This document shows, one piece after another, positions 8,237 to 17,327 of a DNA stretch of 64,000 nucleotides (its first letter is position 1; the number at the start of each line of letters is the position of its first letter). Origin of the DNA: Planomicrobium sp. CPCC 101110. GTDB taxonomy: Bacteria > Bacillota > Bacilli > Bacillales_A > Planococcaceae. The translations under genes were made by a program, and so were the position numbers. The notes beneath the pieces are model-generated. The model did not search any database, was not told where the DNA came from, and worked only from the letters and a program-made list of their open reading frames with translations. Location of the stretch: assembly GCF_007859395.1 (NCBI RefSeq), contig NZ_VOHD01000008.1, forward strand, positions 372,001 to 436,000. Reading direction: 5' to 3'.

Positions 8237-8977
8237 TTAGTTTGGCTGTTGTCTTGGCCGGATCAGGATTTCATTGACATCCACATGTGCCGGCTGTTCG
8301 ACTGCATAAATGATAGCTCTCGCAATGTCGGCTGCCTGCAGCGGCTCCATGGCGCTTCTGCTTCGGAAATTGGAAAGGACATCTTCGTCGGTTATCGTAT
8401 TGCGGAGTTCGGTCTCAACCGCACCCGGCGACACGATGGTCGCGCGGATATTCAGCTCTGGATCGATTTCCTTGCGGAGCCCTTCGGTGATGGCCCGGAC
8501 CGCAAACTTCGTCCCGCTGTAAACCGCGCTTCCCGGCGACACGACATGGCCCGCAACAGAAGCGACGTTGATGATATGCCCTTCTTTTTGCTGCTCCATA
8601 TGCGGCAGCACCGCGGCAATCCCGTACAGCACCCCTTTGATATTCACATCAACCATCCGGTCCCATTCATCGATTTTCAATTTGTTCAGGTAAGAGAGCG
8701 GCATCAGCCCTGCATTGTTGACGAGGACATTAATCTGCCCAAAATGCTCGAGGGCCGCTTCCGCCAACGCTTTCATCTCAGCGGCAGACGTCACATCGGT
8801 CACTTTATATTCCGCCCGTCCACCAGCTTTCTCGATTTCCTCTTTCAACTCGATCAAACGGTCCTCCCGCCGCGCAGCCAGCATGACGCCATATCCTTCC
8901 TTCGCCAGCTCCTTTGCCGTCGCTTGCCCAATTCCGCTGCTCGCGCCTGTAATGATTGCCGATTTCACTTTCTCCAT
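8237..8977 (-). CDS. Short-chain dehydrogenase/reductase (YdfG-like)
   Basis: This 246-residue classical SDR has the dinucleotide motif TGASSGIG (10-17), NNAG (about 87-90), a catalytic Ser in INVASVAG (about 139) and YSGTK (about 153-157). The family usually reduces carbonyls with NAD(P)H, for example 3-hydroxy acids or hydroxy ketones. It sits upstream of the aldehyde dehydrogenase on the same strand and is divergent from a YfmJ-like reductase, suggesting a carbonyl-detoxification group. The substrate cannot be told from sequence. Confidence 0.85.
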   Translation of the reverse strand: MEKVKSAIITGASSGIGQATAKELAKEGYGVMLAARREDRLIELKEEIEKAGGRAEYKVTDVTSAAEMKALAEAALEHFGQINVLVNNAGLMPLSYLNKLKIDEWDRMVDVNIKGVLYGIAAVLPHMEQQKEGHIINVASVAGHVVSPGSAVYSGTKFAVRAITEGLRKEIDPELNIRATIVSPGAVETELRNTITDEDVLSNFRSRSAMEPLQAADIARAIIYAVEQPAHVDVNEILIRPRQQPN

Positions 8978-9179
8978 CTTTAGCCATCTCCATTTCTGTA
9001 GGTTAACCCAAAGATTTCGTGCATCTCTTTCTGTACCCGTCTTGGAACTGTTCTGAAACTAGGATATATTGACCTGATGGCCGGCATGCCCGGATTGTCC
9101 ATATTCGTTGACCTTCTTTCTTGCCGAGTGTTACGCTTTGCCCAAACGCATTACTAAAAAACGGGGAGGAATTGCATTG

Positions 9180-10202
9180 ATGCCAACAACACAGAAAGAA
9201 ATCCATTTGGCGAACCGGCCAAAAGGCATGCCAACAAACGACGATTTCGAATTTGTCCAACAAGATATTCCTTCACTTGAAGAAAACCAAGTTTTGCTGC
9301 GGACACTGTATTTATCGGTCGACCCTTATATGCGCGGCCGCATGCAGGACACCAAATCTTATATCGCACCTTTCCAGCTGCATAAAGCGATTGTCGGCGG
9401 CGGAATCGCCGAAGTGGCCGAATCGCGTTCCGACAAGTTCAAGCAAGGCGATATCGTAACCGGAAGCTTGAAATGGGCCGAGTACAGCCGGATCAGCGAC
9501 CAAAAAATCCGGAAGATCGATCCAGCTGCAGCGCCCATCACAACACACCTTGGAATACTCGGCATGACCGGGCTTACGGCATACTTCGGCTTGCTTGACA
9601 TCGGCAAGCCGCAGACTGGAGAAACGGTCGTCGTTTCCGGGGCAGCGGGCGCCGTCGGGTCAGTGGTCGGACAGATTGCGAAAATCAAAGGCGCCCGTGT
9701 TGTCGGCATAGCCGGCAGCGACGAAAAAACCGCTTTTTTGAAAGATGAACTTGGATTTGATGAAGCCCTCAATTACAAAAAAGACACGTTCGCCGCAGAT
9801 TTGGCAAACGCTTTGCCCGACGGTGTCGATGTGTATTTCGACAACGTCGGCGGCCCCGTGACTGATGAAGTGTTCAAACTATTGAACACCAACGCCCGCA
9901 TTCCGCTTTGTGGGGCCATTTCTTCCTACAATAAAGAAGAAGATCTCGGACCCCGCCTCCAGTCCTATATGATCAAGACGAGTGCACTGATGAAAGGCTT
10001 TACCGTCGGCAATTATGCGGCCGATTTTGAAAGCGGCTCAAAACAGCTTGCCGCTTGGCTCCAAGAAGGCAAACTGAAGTATGAAGAAACGATTGTTGAA
10101 GGCTTTGAAAACACACCGGATGCATTTCTTGATCTTTTCAAAGGCACAAACGTTGGCAAATTGCTTGTCAAAGTTGCAGAGCCCGAATATGCGAAGCTTT
10201 AA
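9180..10202 (+). CDS. NADP-dependent alkenal/one oxidoreductase (MDR family, YfmJ-like)
   Basis: This 340-residue zinc-independent medium-chain dehydrogenase/reductase matches the curcumin reductase / prostaglandin reductase branch. Visible are LSVDPYMRGRM (about 48-58), MTGLTAYFGLLDIG and the nucleotide-binding SGAAGAVGSVVGQIAK (about 155-170), and YFDNVGG. Such enzymes reduce alpha,beta-unsaturated carbonyls with NADPH. The start is the ATG at 9180 after GGGGAGGA with nine-base spacing. It is transcribed divergently from the SDR/ALDH pair and ends at a clean terminator. Confidence 0.85.
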   Translation: MPTTQKEIHLANRPKGMPTNDDFEFVQQDIPSLEENQVLLRTLYLSVDPYMRGRMQDTKSYIAPFQLHKAIVGGGIAEVAESRSDKFKQGDIVTGSLKWAEYSRISDQKIRKIDPAAAPITTHLGILGMTGLTAYFGLLDIGKPQTGETVVVSGAAGAVGSVVGQIAKIKGARVVGIAGSDEKTAFLKDELGFDEALNYKKDTFAADLANALPDGVDVYFDNVGGPVTDEVFKLLNTNARIPLCGAISSYNKEEDLGPRLQSYMIKTSALMKGFTVGNYAADFESGSKQLAAWLQEGKLKYEETIVEGFENTPDAFLDLFKGTNVGKLLVKVAEPEYAKL

Positions 10203-10203
10203 G

Positions 10204-10242
10204 CAAAAGAAAACCCGCCATTTCACGGCGGGTTTTCTTTTG
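10204..10242 (+). terminator. Terminator after the YfmJ-like gene
   Basis: The stem AAAGAAAACCCGCC / GGCGGGTTTTCTTT with a 7-base loop lies immediately after the stop codon. Confidence 0.85.
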
Positions 10243-10384
10243 GCATGATTTTCACCAATTACTTTTATACAGGACATTAAAAAAGCGGAGAAATTTTCCG
10301 TTTTGGATTATAATGGACCATAGCAAATCTATTCTAGTTCGATAATGGAGATAGGATAACCTGAACCCGTTTGGAGGAGAAATC

Positions 10385-10852
10385 ATGACCGAAGAACAAT
10401 TGCTGGATGTAAAAGACGCCCGCACTTATTTTGTCTACCTTACGAACCGGCAAAACCAATTTTCCATGTTTGAACGAAATGTAGCGGATATTTTAGAGCG
10501 GATGCATGATGAAATTTCGACAGGCTCCACAAACTTATGGGTGATGAAACGCATCGGAATCATCCATTGTCCGGAAACCTTGTCGTATTTTCCGGACAAC
10601 GAATTGATCGTCGAAGGAAAAACCATTTACGATAAGCCACAGAAACAGCCTTACCTGACATTCCTATTTTCAAAAAATGCGCCTGCTTCTCCAACCTTGC
10701 ATTCCCCGCATGAGGCAATTGCACGTCATGCGTCTTTTGAAAGCGCGGCTGAATTTTCCGCTGAAAAAATACGGTCGATGAAGTCCCGTTATCCTGATCA
10801 TGATTTCTCGATTTTATGCGCCAAACTGCTTTACGATATTGATTGGCATTAA
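10385..10852 (+). CDS. Uncharacterised protein, 155 aa
   Basis: A strong ribosome site (GGAGGAGAAATC) precedes the ATG, and a TATAAT box lies at 10309-10314 without a clear -35. The product has no signal peptide or membrane segment and no motif that I recognise. A charged N-terminal half (MTEEQLLDVKDARTYFVYLTNRQ) and a C-terminal helical segment rich in Ser/Ala/Glu are visible. It is flanked by terminators on both sides, so it is monocistronic. Confidence 0.7.
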   Translation: MTEEQLLDVKDARTYFVYLTNRQNQFSMFERNVADILERMHDEISTGSTNLWVMKRIGIIHCPETLSYFPDNELIVEGKTIYDKPQKQPYLTFLFSKNAPASPTLHSPHEAIARHASFESAAEFSAEKIRSMKSRYPDHDFSILCAKLLYDIDWH

Positions 10853-10853
10853 T

Positions 10854-10904
10854 AAAAAGGTGGGCCGCTGCTTGTTTTTTAACAAGCAGCGGCCCACCTT
10901 TTTT
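10854..10904. terminator. Bidirectional terminator
   Basis: A perfect 22-bp stem (AAAAAGGTGGGCCGCTGC and its complement) with a TTTT loop serves the 155-aa gene on the plus strand and possibly the flavin monooxygenase gene (ends 10999) on the minus strand. Confidence 0.9.
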
Positions 10905-10998
10905 CTGTAGGGCCGCCAAAAACTTCTTCATGAAGATTTCACTCCTGCATGAGCTTTCGGCGCAGTTTTAGGAACAAGCGCCTTTCCTAGATGCCAAA

Positions 10999-11997
10999 TT
11001 ATAAATCAAACGCTTTTGCCAACAGTTCAATTTCGTTCATGCGGTTTTCAGCTTCCGCGATGCTTGGAATGATGGTGATTTCGTCCGCCTGGTAAAGCGC
11101 GGCGATTCGCTCGATTTCCGCTTTCACAAAAGCCGCGTCCCCGACAATCATCCGCTTCCGGTTGCGCGCCACTTTTTCCTGCTCGGACGCACTAAACCCG
11201 CGCTTTTTCACCGTTTCAATGGACGGGTAATAGGGAGGCGGCGTACTCGACTCCACAAACAGCAGCCACAAGTCAAACGCTTTGGCGATTTCTTCCGCAT
11301 GTTCCGCCGTGTCCGCTACAATCGCAAAAACCGCAACCATCACTTTCGGCTCTTCCAGCAGTTTTGACGGCTGAAAGAGCTGCCGGTATGCATTCACGGC
11401 TTCCACTCCTGCTGCGGATGGCTTTGCAAAATGCGCGTACGCAAACGCCATTCCGTTCGCTGCGGCAATCTCCGCGCTTTCTCCGCCCGTCCCGAGCATC
11501 CAAAGCTCAGGCGCCGTATCGGTGATAGGTGTGGCAATCAATTCCTGGAAGCGATGCCCGGACGTTTTATCGTCTGTAAAGTATTTCTGCAAATCCTGCA
11601 CTTGCTGCTCGTAGGAAACCTTTATCCCCTTCGATTCATTCAATGCCTGGTTCACAATGCGAAAACTCCGGGAACGGCCAATTCCTAGATCGATCCGGTT
11701 TGGATGCAGCGCTTCAAGCATCCGGAAATTCTCCGCCACTTTATACGGGCTGTAATGCGGCAGCATCACCCCGCCCGAGCCGATGCGGATGGTTTTTGTC
11801 GAGGTCGCCAAATGCATCATCAGCATTTCCGGCGAGCTGCCCGCCACTGAAAATACCTGATGATGTTCCGCCACCCAAAATCGATGATAGCCAAGAGCCT
11901 CTGCCCGTTGCGCAAGCTGCGTTGTCTGCAGCAGCGCTTCTCTCGCTGTCGTCCCCTCGTCTATAGGGGAATAATCCAAAATATTCAACGCCAGCAT
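10999..11997 (-). CDS. LLM-class flavin-dependent monooxygenase
   Basis: This 332-residue protein belongs to the luciferase-like monooxygenase superfamily. Seen are the N-terminal LDYSPIDEG segment, FWVAEHH (about 40-46), IRIGSGGVMLPHYSP (about 71-85) and the central GIGRSRS segment. It resembles the MsnO8-type group of single-component LLM proteins, which use reduced flavin to oxidise small organic substrates. The start follows AAGGAGGAAGTTT. There is no operon partner. The substrate is unknown. Confidence 0.8.
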   Translation of the reverse strand: MLALNILDYSPIDEGTTAREALLQTTQLAQRAEALGYHRFWVAEHHQVFSVAGSSPEMLMMHLATSTKTIRIGSGGVMLPHYSPYKVAENFRMLEALHPNRIDLGIGRSRSFRIVNQALNESKGIKVSYEQQVQDLQKYFTDDKTSGHRFQELIATPITDTAPELWMLGTGGESAEIAAANGMAFAYAHFAKPSAAGVEAVNAYRQLFQPSKLLEEPKVMVAVFAIVADTAEHAEEIAKAFDLWLLFVESSTPPPYYPSIETVKKRGFSASEQEKVARNRKRMIVGDAAFVKAEIERIAALYQADEITIIPSIAEAENRMNEIELLAKAFDL

Positions 11998-12117
11998 AAA
12001 CTTCCTCCTTGATGTCTCATCCTGTTAGTGGATACATTCTTTCTCCCCATAAGTGTATCATTCCTGACAAAAATAAAAAGCAGTGCCGCTTGGCTGGGCA
12101 TCAACCGGTTCCCATAT

Positions 12118-12243
12118 CCTCTTCATGAACTTTTCGGGCTCTTACATGAAGTTTTGCTCTTCTTACATGAACTTTCAATGTCCATACATGAACTTCCGAT
12201 GTTCTTTCATGAAGAACAAAGCTTTATACGCGAAGTCCTCCAG
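12118..12243. repeat. Six-unit degenerate tandem repeat, exact 21-bp period
   Basis: The hexamer CATGAA or a variant recurs at 12124, 12145, 12166, 12187, 12208 and 12229, exactly 21 bases apart. The unit resembles TCTTACATGAACTTTT plus five variable bases. A second array with the same unit and period lies at 33324-33407. Both are intergenic. Confidence 0.9.
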
Positions 12244-12262
12244 AACTCTTCAAAATAATCAT

Positions 12263-12303
12263 CTAAAAAAATAAAACCGCTGAAGGAACACTCCCTCAGC
12301 GGT
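12263..12303 (-). terminator. Terminator after the aldo/keto reductase gene
   Basis: On the minus strand ACCGCTGAGGGA and TCCTTCAGCGGT form the stem, followed by TTTTATTTTTTT, 13 bases beyond the stop. Confidence 0.8.
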
Positions 12304-12316
12304 CTCAATATAAAAA

Positions 12317-13300
12317 TCAATAAGGCCCGCGAATTTCCGGGCGCACTTCTTCCACATAAAACTGTTCCAAGCGCGATAGCTCTTCTTCTGTGAAAGGCGC
12401 TGCATTCAATGCCTGCAGATTGTCTTCCACTTGTTTTACATTTTTGAATCCCGGGATGACCGATGAAACAGCCTGGTGCTCCAAAATCCATCTCAATGCA
12501 GCGCGCGTCCGGTTTCCGCGGTTGTTTTCGATCCACGCCAGCTTGTCGCTCAGCTCGACGCCTTTTCTGAATTCCAATCCGGCGAACGTTTCACCGACAT
12601 TGAAAGCGGCTCCGTCGCGGTTGAAATTCCGGTGATCGTCTTCTTCAAATTCCGAATCGACTTTGAACTTCCCAGTCAACAAACCACTCGCCAATGGAAC
12701 ACGCGCAAGAATACCGACCCCTTTTTCCTGGGCTTTAGGGAACAGTTCTTCTATCGGCTTTTGGCGGAACATATTGAAAATCACTTGCAGGCTGCTGACA
12801 TCCGGGTTCTCCAGGCACAACAAGCCTTCTTCCACCGTTTCGACGCTGACGCCGTAATAGCGGATTTTCCCTTGTTCTTTCAAGCGGTTCAACACATCGA
12901 ATACTTGGCCGTCGCGCAGAATCTCGATTGGAGGGCAATGGATCTGAAACAGATCGATCTGTTCCCGCTCCAATCGCTTTAGGCTGGCTTCTGCGTATTT
13001 CGTGACGCTTTCCAACGAATAAGTAGCGGGATTATGGATATCTCCAGCCCGGCAAAATTTTGTCGCGATTTGGATTTCGGAATTCCTTCCTTTTGTCGCT
13101 TTTGCAAGCAGCTCTTCGGCATGGCCATCTCCATAAACATCCGCCGTATCAAAAAAATTGACGCCGTTGCCCATCGCATAATCCAGAGCACGAAGCGATT
13201 CCTGGTCATCTGTCGAGCCCCACGAACCGCCGATTGCCCAAGTCCCAAAGCTCAATTCACTTACATTCAAATCCGTCTTGCCAATTTGGCGATAATTCAT
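12317..13300 (-). CDS. Aldo/keto reductase
   Basis: This 327-residue TIM-barrel NADPH reductase carries the catalytic set Asp/Tyr in FFDTADVYGDG (about 50-60), Lys in IATKFCRAG and His in FQIHCPP, plus the C-terminal cofactor segment SSVIPGFKNVKQVEDN. The start is taken at the ATG at 13300 with GAGG eight bases upstream; a GTG three codons earlier is possible. It is monocistronic between the 21-bp repeat array and the xylB terminator. The aldehyde or ketone reduced is not evident. Confidence 0.85.
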   Translation of the reverse strand: MNYRQIGKTDLNVSELSFGTWAIGGSWGSTDDQESLRALDYAMGNGVNFFDTADVYGDGHAEELLAKATKGRNSEIQIATKFCRAGDIHNPATYSLESVTKYAEASLKRLEREQIDLFQIHCPPIEILRDGQVFDVLNRLKEQGKIRYYGVSVETVEEGLLCLENPDVSSLQVIFNMFRQKPIEELFPKAQEKGVGILARVPLASGLLTGKFKVDSEFEEDDHRNFNRDGAAFNVGETFAGLEFRKGVELSDKLAWIENNRGNRTRAALRWILEHQAVSSVIPGFKNVKQVEDNLQALNAAPFTEEELSRLEQFYVEEVRPEIRGPY

Positions 13301-13359
13301 TTTCTGCACCTCACCATTCTGATTTAAATGAATTTCTTCTTATTAATAAAGCGCTTTAC

Positions 13360-13395
13360 AAACAAGAGCCTCAACAAAAGGTTGAGGCTCTTATT
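13360..13395 (-). terminator. Terminator after xylB
   Basis: The stem AAGAGCCTCAAC / GTTGAGGCTCTT with a short loop lies 11 bases past the xylB stop on the minus strand, followed by a weak T-rich tail. Confidence 0.65.
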
Positions 13396-13403
13396 CTATA
13401 TCC

Positions 13404-14906
13404 TTATTTACGGAATTCTAAAAGCTTTTTGTTCAACTCTTTTGTTTGCCCGTAAACGTCCTGGTAAATGGAGAACATCTTTCGGTAAACTGCTGCTGCT
13501 TCTTCGTCCGGCTCGAATTGTTTGTCTTCCTGCAAAAACGCATCCGCGCATGCTTGAAGCGAATCAAACCACCTGCAGCCATAAGCCGCGAGCATCGCAG
13601 CCCCCATGCCCGGACCTTGTTCGCTCGTCAAGCGGACAATTTTCGCATTGAAGATATCCGCCTGCATTTGCAGCCAGTCCTCGTTTTGCGCCCCTCCGCC
13701 GATCGATACAATAAGGTCGATCTTTTTGCCGTTTTGGCGGAAGATCTCAATCGATTCGTTCAGTGAGAACGTAATGCCTTCAAGCACCGCACGGGCAAAA
13801 TCCTTTCTCCGGTGGGAGCTGTCCATGCCGATAAAGCTTGCGCGAATCGCCGCATCCGCATGCGGCGTCCGCTCGCCCACCAAATAAGGCGTGAACAACA
13901 AGCCGTTCGATCCGGCAGGCACCGTACCGATTTCAGCCAGCAAATCTTCGAACGATTCATCCGGCGCAAACGTCTCCTTGAACCACGTCAAGCTGTATCC
14001 AGCCGCAAGCGTAACACCCATCGTATAAAATGCATCCGGAGCACCATGGTTGAAATAATGGACCTTGCCGCCAAAGTCTTTCGCTTCACTCGCTTCATAT
14101 GACAATACGACACCGGATGTCCCGATGCTGCAAAGCGTTTTCCCGTCTTCCAAAATTCCTGCGCCGATTGCGCCGCACGCATTGTCGGCTCCGCCAGCGA
14201 ACACGCGCGTCGATTCCGCAAGGCCGGAAGCTGCCGCAAATTCAGCCGTCACCGTCCCCACTTCATCATGCGAACCAACGAGCGGCGGGCATAATCCCGG
14301 ATCCAGCTCCAATAGTCCGCACAGTTCCGTGCTCCACTCTTTCTTGCTGATATCAAGCAGCAGCGTTCCCGCTGCATCGGAATATTCCATCTGCAGCTGG
14401 CCCGTCAACTTGAAGCGCAAGTAATCTTTCGGCAGCACAAAGGTTCTCGCTTTGCTGAAAATTTCCGGTTCAAATTGTTTGACCCATAAGATCTTCGGCA
14501 ATGTAAACCCTTCAAGTGCCGGATTTTTTGTGATTTGCAGCAAGCGTTCTTCGCCGACCGCTTCGTAAATCTGCTGGCATTGCAAAGTAGTCCGTGTGTC
14601 ATTCCAGAGAATTGCTGGACGCAGCACGTCGTTGTTTTCATCCAGCAAAACAAGTCCGTGCATCTGCCCTGAAAAACTGATGCCTTCAATATCTCCGGCA
14701 TCCCCCTCAAAATCCTTCAGGAGATCAGCCAAACCGGAAGTTGTCTGATCCACCCAATCTTGCGGATTTTGTTCGCTGTACCCGGTTTTTTCCTGAATCA
14801 GCGGATACGGCTTTGAAACGCTTTTCACCACTTCGCCCTGCCTGTCTACGAGCAGAATCTTTACTGCGCTTGTCCCTAAATCCACCCCAATTACATATTT
14901 CATCAT
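13404..14906 (-). CDS. xylB: Xylulokinase
   Basis: This 500-residue FGGY-family kinase phosphorylates D-xylulose to xylulose 5-phosphate, feeding the pentose phosphate pathway. Visible are VIGVDLGTSAVK (4-15, phosphate loop), ISFSGQMHGLV (about 74-84), the catalytic Asp in FAGGADNACGAIG (about 232-244) and the C-terminal SIGGGAQNEDWLQMQADI. Its length is normal for XylB. A GGAGAG site precedes two adjacent ATGs (14906 or 14903). It follows xylA by 29 bases in a xylAB operon whose promoter has a XylR operator and a cre candidate. Confidence 0.95.
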   Translation of the reverse strand: MMKYVIGVDLGTSAVKILLVDRQGEVVKSVSKPYPLIQEKTGYSEQNPQDWVDQTTSGLADLLKDFEGDAGDIEGISFSGQMHGLVLLDENNDVLRPAILWNDTRTTLQCQQIYEAVGEERLLQITKNPALEGFTLPKILWVKQFEPEIFSKARTFVLPKDYLRFKLTGQLQMEYSDAAGTLLLDISKKEWSTELCGLLELDPGLCPPLVGSHDEVGTVTAEFAAASGLAESTRVFAGGADNACGAIGAGILEDGKTLCSIGTSGVVLSYEASEAKDFGGKVHYFNHGAPDAFYTMGVTLAAGYSLTWFKETFAPDESFEDLLAEIGTVPAGSNGLLFTPYLVGERTPHADAAIRASFIGMDSSHRRKDFARAVLEGITFSLNESIEIFRQNGKKIDLIVSIGGGAQNEDWLQMQADIFNAKIVRLTSEQGPGMGAAMLAAYGCRWFDSLQACADAFLQEDKQFEPDEEAAAVYRKMFSIYQDVYGQTKELNKKLLEFRK

Positions 14907-14935
14907 GACAGCTCTCCTACCGTTAGAAACTTCTA

Positions 14936-16270
14936 TTAACGCACGTTTGCAGTTGCGAAAGCTTGCAGCAAATACTGGTTGATTGTTGACTTGATCAATT
15001 CAAGGCGGCCAGAAGTTTGTTTGATATCCGTCAATCCCAAAGCGTACTGTTCAAGCTTGTGGAAGTCGGTGTTCCCAGAAACGATATCAAGGCCGATGCC
15101 TTCAGTGTATGTTTTGTAGCGCTCGTCCACTATGTTTTCCAATACTTTGTCATCGATCAGGCTTTGGGCAACGCGCAAGCCTACTGCAAACGAGTCCATC
15201 CCGGCAATGTGTGCGTGGAACAAATCTTCCTGTTCGAACGATCCCCGGCGCACTTTCGCATCAAAGTTCAATCCACCGCGGCCAAGCCCGCCGTTTTGAA
15301 GGATTTCATACATCGCAAGCGTCGTTGTCCAAAGATCAGTCGGGAATTCATCCGTATCCCAGCCAAGCAATGGATCGCCTTGGTTGGCGTCAACAGATCC
15401 GAGCATCCCGTTGATGCGGGCATAGTGCAGTTCATGCTCGAAAGTGTGCCCGGCAAGTGTTGCGTGGTTCGCTTCAATATTGAACTTGAATTGGTCTGCC
15501 AAGCCGTAGTTTTGCAGGAACGCATGAGCTGTAGCCACATCGTAATCATATTGATGAGTAGTCGGCTCTTTTGGTTTTGGCTCGATCAGGAACTGGGCGT
15601 CAAAGCCGATTTCTTTCGCGTAATCAACAGCCATATGATAGAAGCGGCCCAAATTGTCCAATTCCAGTTTCATGTCTGTATTCAATAGCGTTTCATAACC
15701 TTCCCGGCCGCCCCAGAACACGTAGTTTTCAGCGCCAAGCTCTTTCCCGATTTCCAGGCCTTTTTTCACTTTCGCCGCTGAATAAGCAAACACATCCGCA
15801 TTGCTTGAAGTTGCCGCACCGTGGACAAAACGCGGGTGGGTAAAGTTGTTCGCTGTGTTCCATAGCAATTTCGCTTTGCTGTCTTTCATGTAATCTTTGA
15901 TCATGCCGACAACCGTATCCAAGTTTTGGTTGGATTCTCTTAAATTGCTGCCTTCCGGCGCGATATCCGCATCGTGGAAACAGAAAAATGGCACGTCCAA
16001 TTTGTTGTAAAACTCGAATGATGCCTCTACGCGCGCTTTCGCCAAATCCAAGGCGCTGTATTTGTCCCAAGAACGCTGCATTGTGCCGGCTCCGAACGGA
16101 TCTGATCCGTCCATTGTGAATGTGTGCCAATACGAAACTGCATAACGCAGAATCTCTTCCATTGTCTTGCCGCCGACTTTTTCTTCCGGGTTATAGAATT
16201 TAAATGCGTAAGGGTTTTTTGATGTTGCCCCTTCAAACTTAATTTTGTCAATGTTCTGGAAATACGCCAT
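14936..16270 (-). CDS. xylA: Xylose isomerase
   Basis: This 444-residue metal-dependent isomerase converts D-xylose to D-xylulose. Catalytic and metal residues are visible: H99/D102 in FCFHDAD, E230 and K232 in [11 protein letters not shown]266 and H269 in [17 protein letters not shown]294 in DANQGD, and D305/D307 in WDTDEFP. The ATG follows AGGGGG with nine-base spacing. It is the first gene of xylAB and diverges from a DUF624 membrane-protein gene. Confidence 0.97.
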   Translation of the reverse strand: MAYFQNIDKIKFEGATSKNPYAFKFYNPEEKVGGKTMEEILRYAVSYWHTFTMDGSDPFGAGTMQRSWDKYSALDLAKARVEASFEFYNKLDVPFFCFHDADIAPEGSNLRESNQNLDTVVGMIKDYMKDSKAKLLWNTANNFTHPRFVHGAATSSNADVFAYSAAKVKKGLEIGKELGAENYVFWGGREGYETLLNTDMKLELDNLGRFYHMAVDYAKEIGFDAQFLIEPKPKEPTTHQYDYDVATAHAFLQNYGLADQFKFNIEANHATLAGHTFEHELHYARINGMLGSVDANQGDPLLGWDTDEFPTDLWTTTLAMYEILQNGGLGRGGLNFDAKVRRGSFEQEDLFHAHIAGMDSFAVGLRVAQSLIDDKVLENIVDERYKTYTEGIGLDIVSGNTDFHKLEQYALGLTDIKQTSGRLELIKSTINQYLLQAFATANVR

Positions 16271-16334
16271 AATTTTTTGCCCCCTAAGATTGTTTAAGTT
16301 ATTCGGTGAATATGTAAAAACACGGGAATATAAA

Positions 16335-16348
16335 TGAAAAGGCTTACA
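16335..16348. promoter_or_regulatory. CcpA cre-site candidate in the xylA promoter
   Basis: The minus strand reads TGTAAGCCTTTTCA, one mismatch from TGWAANCGNTNWCA, immediately downstream of the xylA -10 box. Confidence 0.55.
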
Positions 16349-16353
16349 ATTAA

Positions 16354-16382
16354 ACTATAACAACATATCGTTAGTTTGTCTA
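16354..16382 (-). promoter_or_regulatory. Promoter of xylAB
   Basis: The minus strand has TAGACA (16377-16382), a 17-base spacer and TATAGT (16354-16359). The same TAGACW -35 inside a XylR operator is found before the ABC-importer binding-protein gene. Confidence 0.65.
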
Positions 16383-16397
16383 TTAGTTGAACAAAGT
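16375..16397. promoter_or_regulatory. XylR operator candidate 1 (xylAB)
   Basis: The sequence fits TTWGTYTA-N7-AACAAAGT, shared with sites at 20516-20538 and 21956-21978. It overlaps the -35 box of xylA. It resembles half sites of the Bacillus XylR operator (TTAGTTTGTT type). Confidence 0.7.
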
Positions 16398-16477
16398 TTT
16401 CCTTTTATTGATGAAAAGAAATTTGCCGGCTGAAATAGTGAACTTTTTTGCCGGGTTGGTGTATGCTTTTATGGAAT

Positions 16478-16499
16478 CCTTCTCATTCTGGTGAGAAGG
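16478..16499. other. Hairpin in the leader of the DUF624 gene
   Basis: CCTTCTCA-TTCTGG-TGAGAAGG is a perfect 8-bp stem 33 bases upstream of the ATG at 16533. It has no U tail. It could stabilise the leader; its function is unknown. Confidence 0.4.
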
Positions 16500-16532
16500 C
16501 GCTAAAATCCAATTGCAAGGACGGTTATCTGA

Positions 16533-17165
16533 ATGAATGCTGCAAGCAGTTTTATTTATAATATTTTGGAATGGATCACCCGCTTCGCCTATTTGAATTT
16601 ATTGTGGCTCCTCTTTACGCTCGCCGGCGGCATCGTATTCGGCTTTTTCCCATCCACGACCGCCATGTTTGCCGTCAGCCGGGAATGGCTAAGGGGCAAT
16701 ACCGACAAACCGCTCTTCAGCACGTTCTGGGATTATTACCGCACCGATTTCTGGAAAAGCAACCGCCTCGGTTTGTTTGTCACTGTCATCATCGCTTTGA
16801 TCGCGCTCGATATTTTTTATATCCAAGGCAGCAGTGAACTCTCAACATGGACCTATGCTCCGTTATTCGCCTTCATGCTGCTGTTCATCTTGTTCCTGTT
16901 TTACCTTTTTCCGAGTTTTGTCCATTACGATATCAAAGTGCGGAGCGTTTTCAAAAATTCCTTTTTTCTCATGCTGGTCAATCCCATCAACAATGTGCTG
17001 ATCCTGCTTACCATAGTGCCGCTCTTTTTTCTTATGAGCCTGGTCCCTGCCCTAGCTGTCATCTTCGGCGGCAGCGCATACGCCTTCATCACCATGTGGT
17101 TTGCGCTGCACGCTTTCAACAAAACCCACAAGGCAGGCGGCCAGACGGAAGGATTGTCTGAATAG
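16533..17165 (+). CDS. YesL/DUF624 family membrane protein
   Basis: This 210-residue integral membrane protein has about five hydrophobic segments (about 15-40, 80-97, 105-125, 140-165 and 168-192) and the DUF624 hallmarks FFPSTTAMFAVSREWLRG (about 38-55) and FWDYYRTDFWKSN. Family members often sit beside carbohydrate ABC importers and are thought to assist them, but the role is not established. Here it lies between xylAB and the xylo-oligosaccharide importer, transcribed from the xylA-facing intergenic region that contains XylR operator 1. Confidence 0.8.
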   Translation: MNAASSFIYNILEWITRFAYLNLLWLLFTLAGGIVFGFFPSTTAMFAVSREWLRGNTDKPLFSTFWDYYRTDFWKSNRLGLFVTVIIALIALDIFYIQGSSELSTWTYAPLFAFMLLFILFLFYLFPSFVHYDIKVRSVFKNSFFLMLVNPINNVLILLTIVPLFFLMSLVPALAVIFGGSAYAFITMWFALHAFNKTHKAGGQTEGLSE

Positions 17166-17266
17166 ATCGGCTGATCCCATATTGCCACAGCGGGAACATA
17201 GTGAAAAAATCTTCTCCGTTTGAAGCCTTGGAATTTGGGAACAAGCGGGGCTGCACACAGCCATAC

Positions 17267-17318
17267 AAAAAGGCTTCACACAATAGGGGCACATCCCCTA
17301 CTGCGTGAAGCCTTTTTT
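17267..17318. terminator. Bidirectional terminator between the DUF624 and permease genes
   Basis: AAAAAGGCTTCAC and AGGGG arms with an ACAT loop form a long stem with T runs on both strands. It separates convergent transcripts. Confidence 0.85.
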
Positions 17319-17327
17319 CTATTTCCA

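Larger units (their letters stand above)
11998..12316. other. 319-bp gene-free interval between LLM and AKR genes
   Basis: It holds the LLM promoter region, a six-unit 21-bp tandem repeat array (12118-12243) and the terminator of the aldo/keto reductase. A 76-codon plus-strand frame here is only the in-frame translation of the repeat. Confidence 0.7.

Noticed and set aside
8249..8983. 244-codon open frame on the plus strand opposite the SDR gene
   Set aside because: It is fully antisense to a clear SDR gene, has no ribosome site and no recognisable motif. Long antisense frames are common in this G+C range.
12028..12258. 76-codon plus-strand frame with seven-residue LHELxxx repeats
   Set aside because: The apparent protein repeat is the direct result of the 21-bp DNA repeat, and the second array does not keep such a frame. 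No ribosome site.
15017..15688. 223-codon open frame opposite xylA
   Set aside because: It is antisense to a complete xylose isomerase with all catalytic residues. No start signal.
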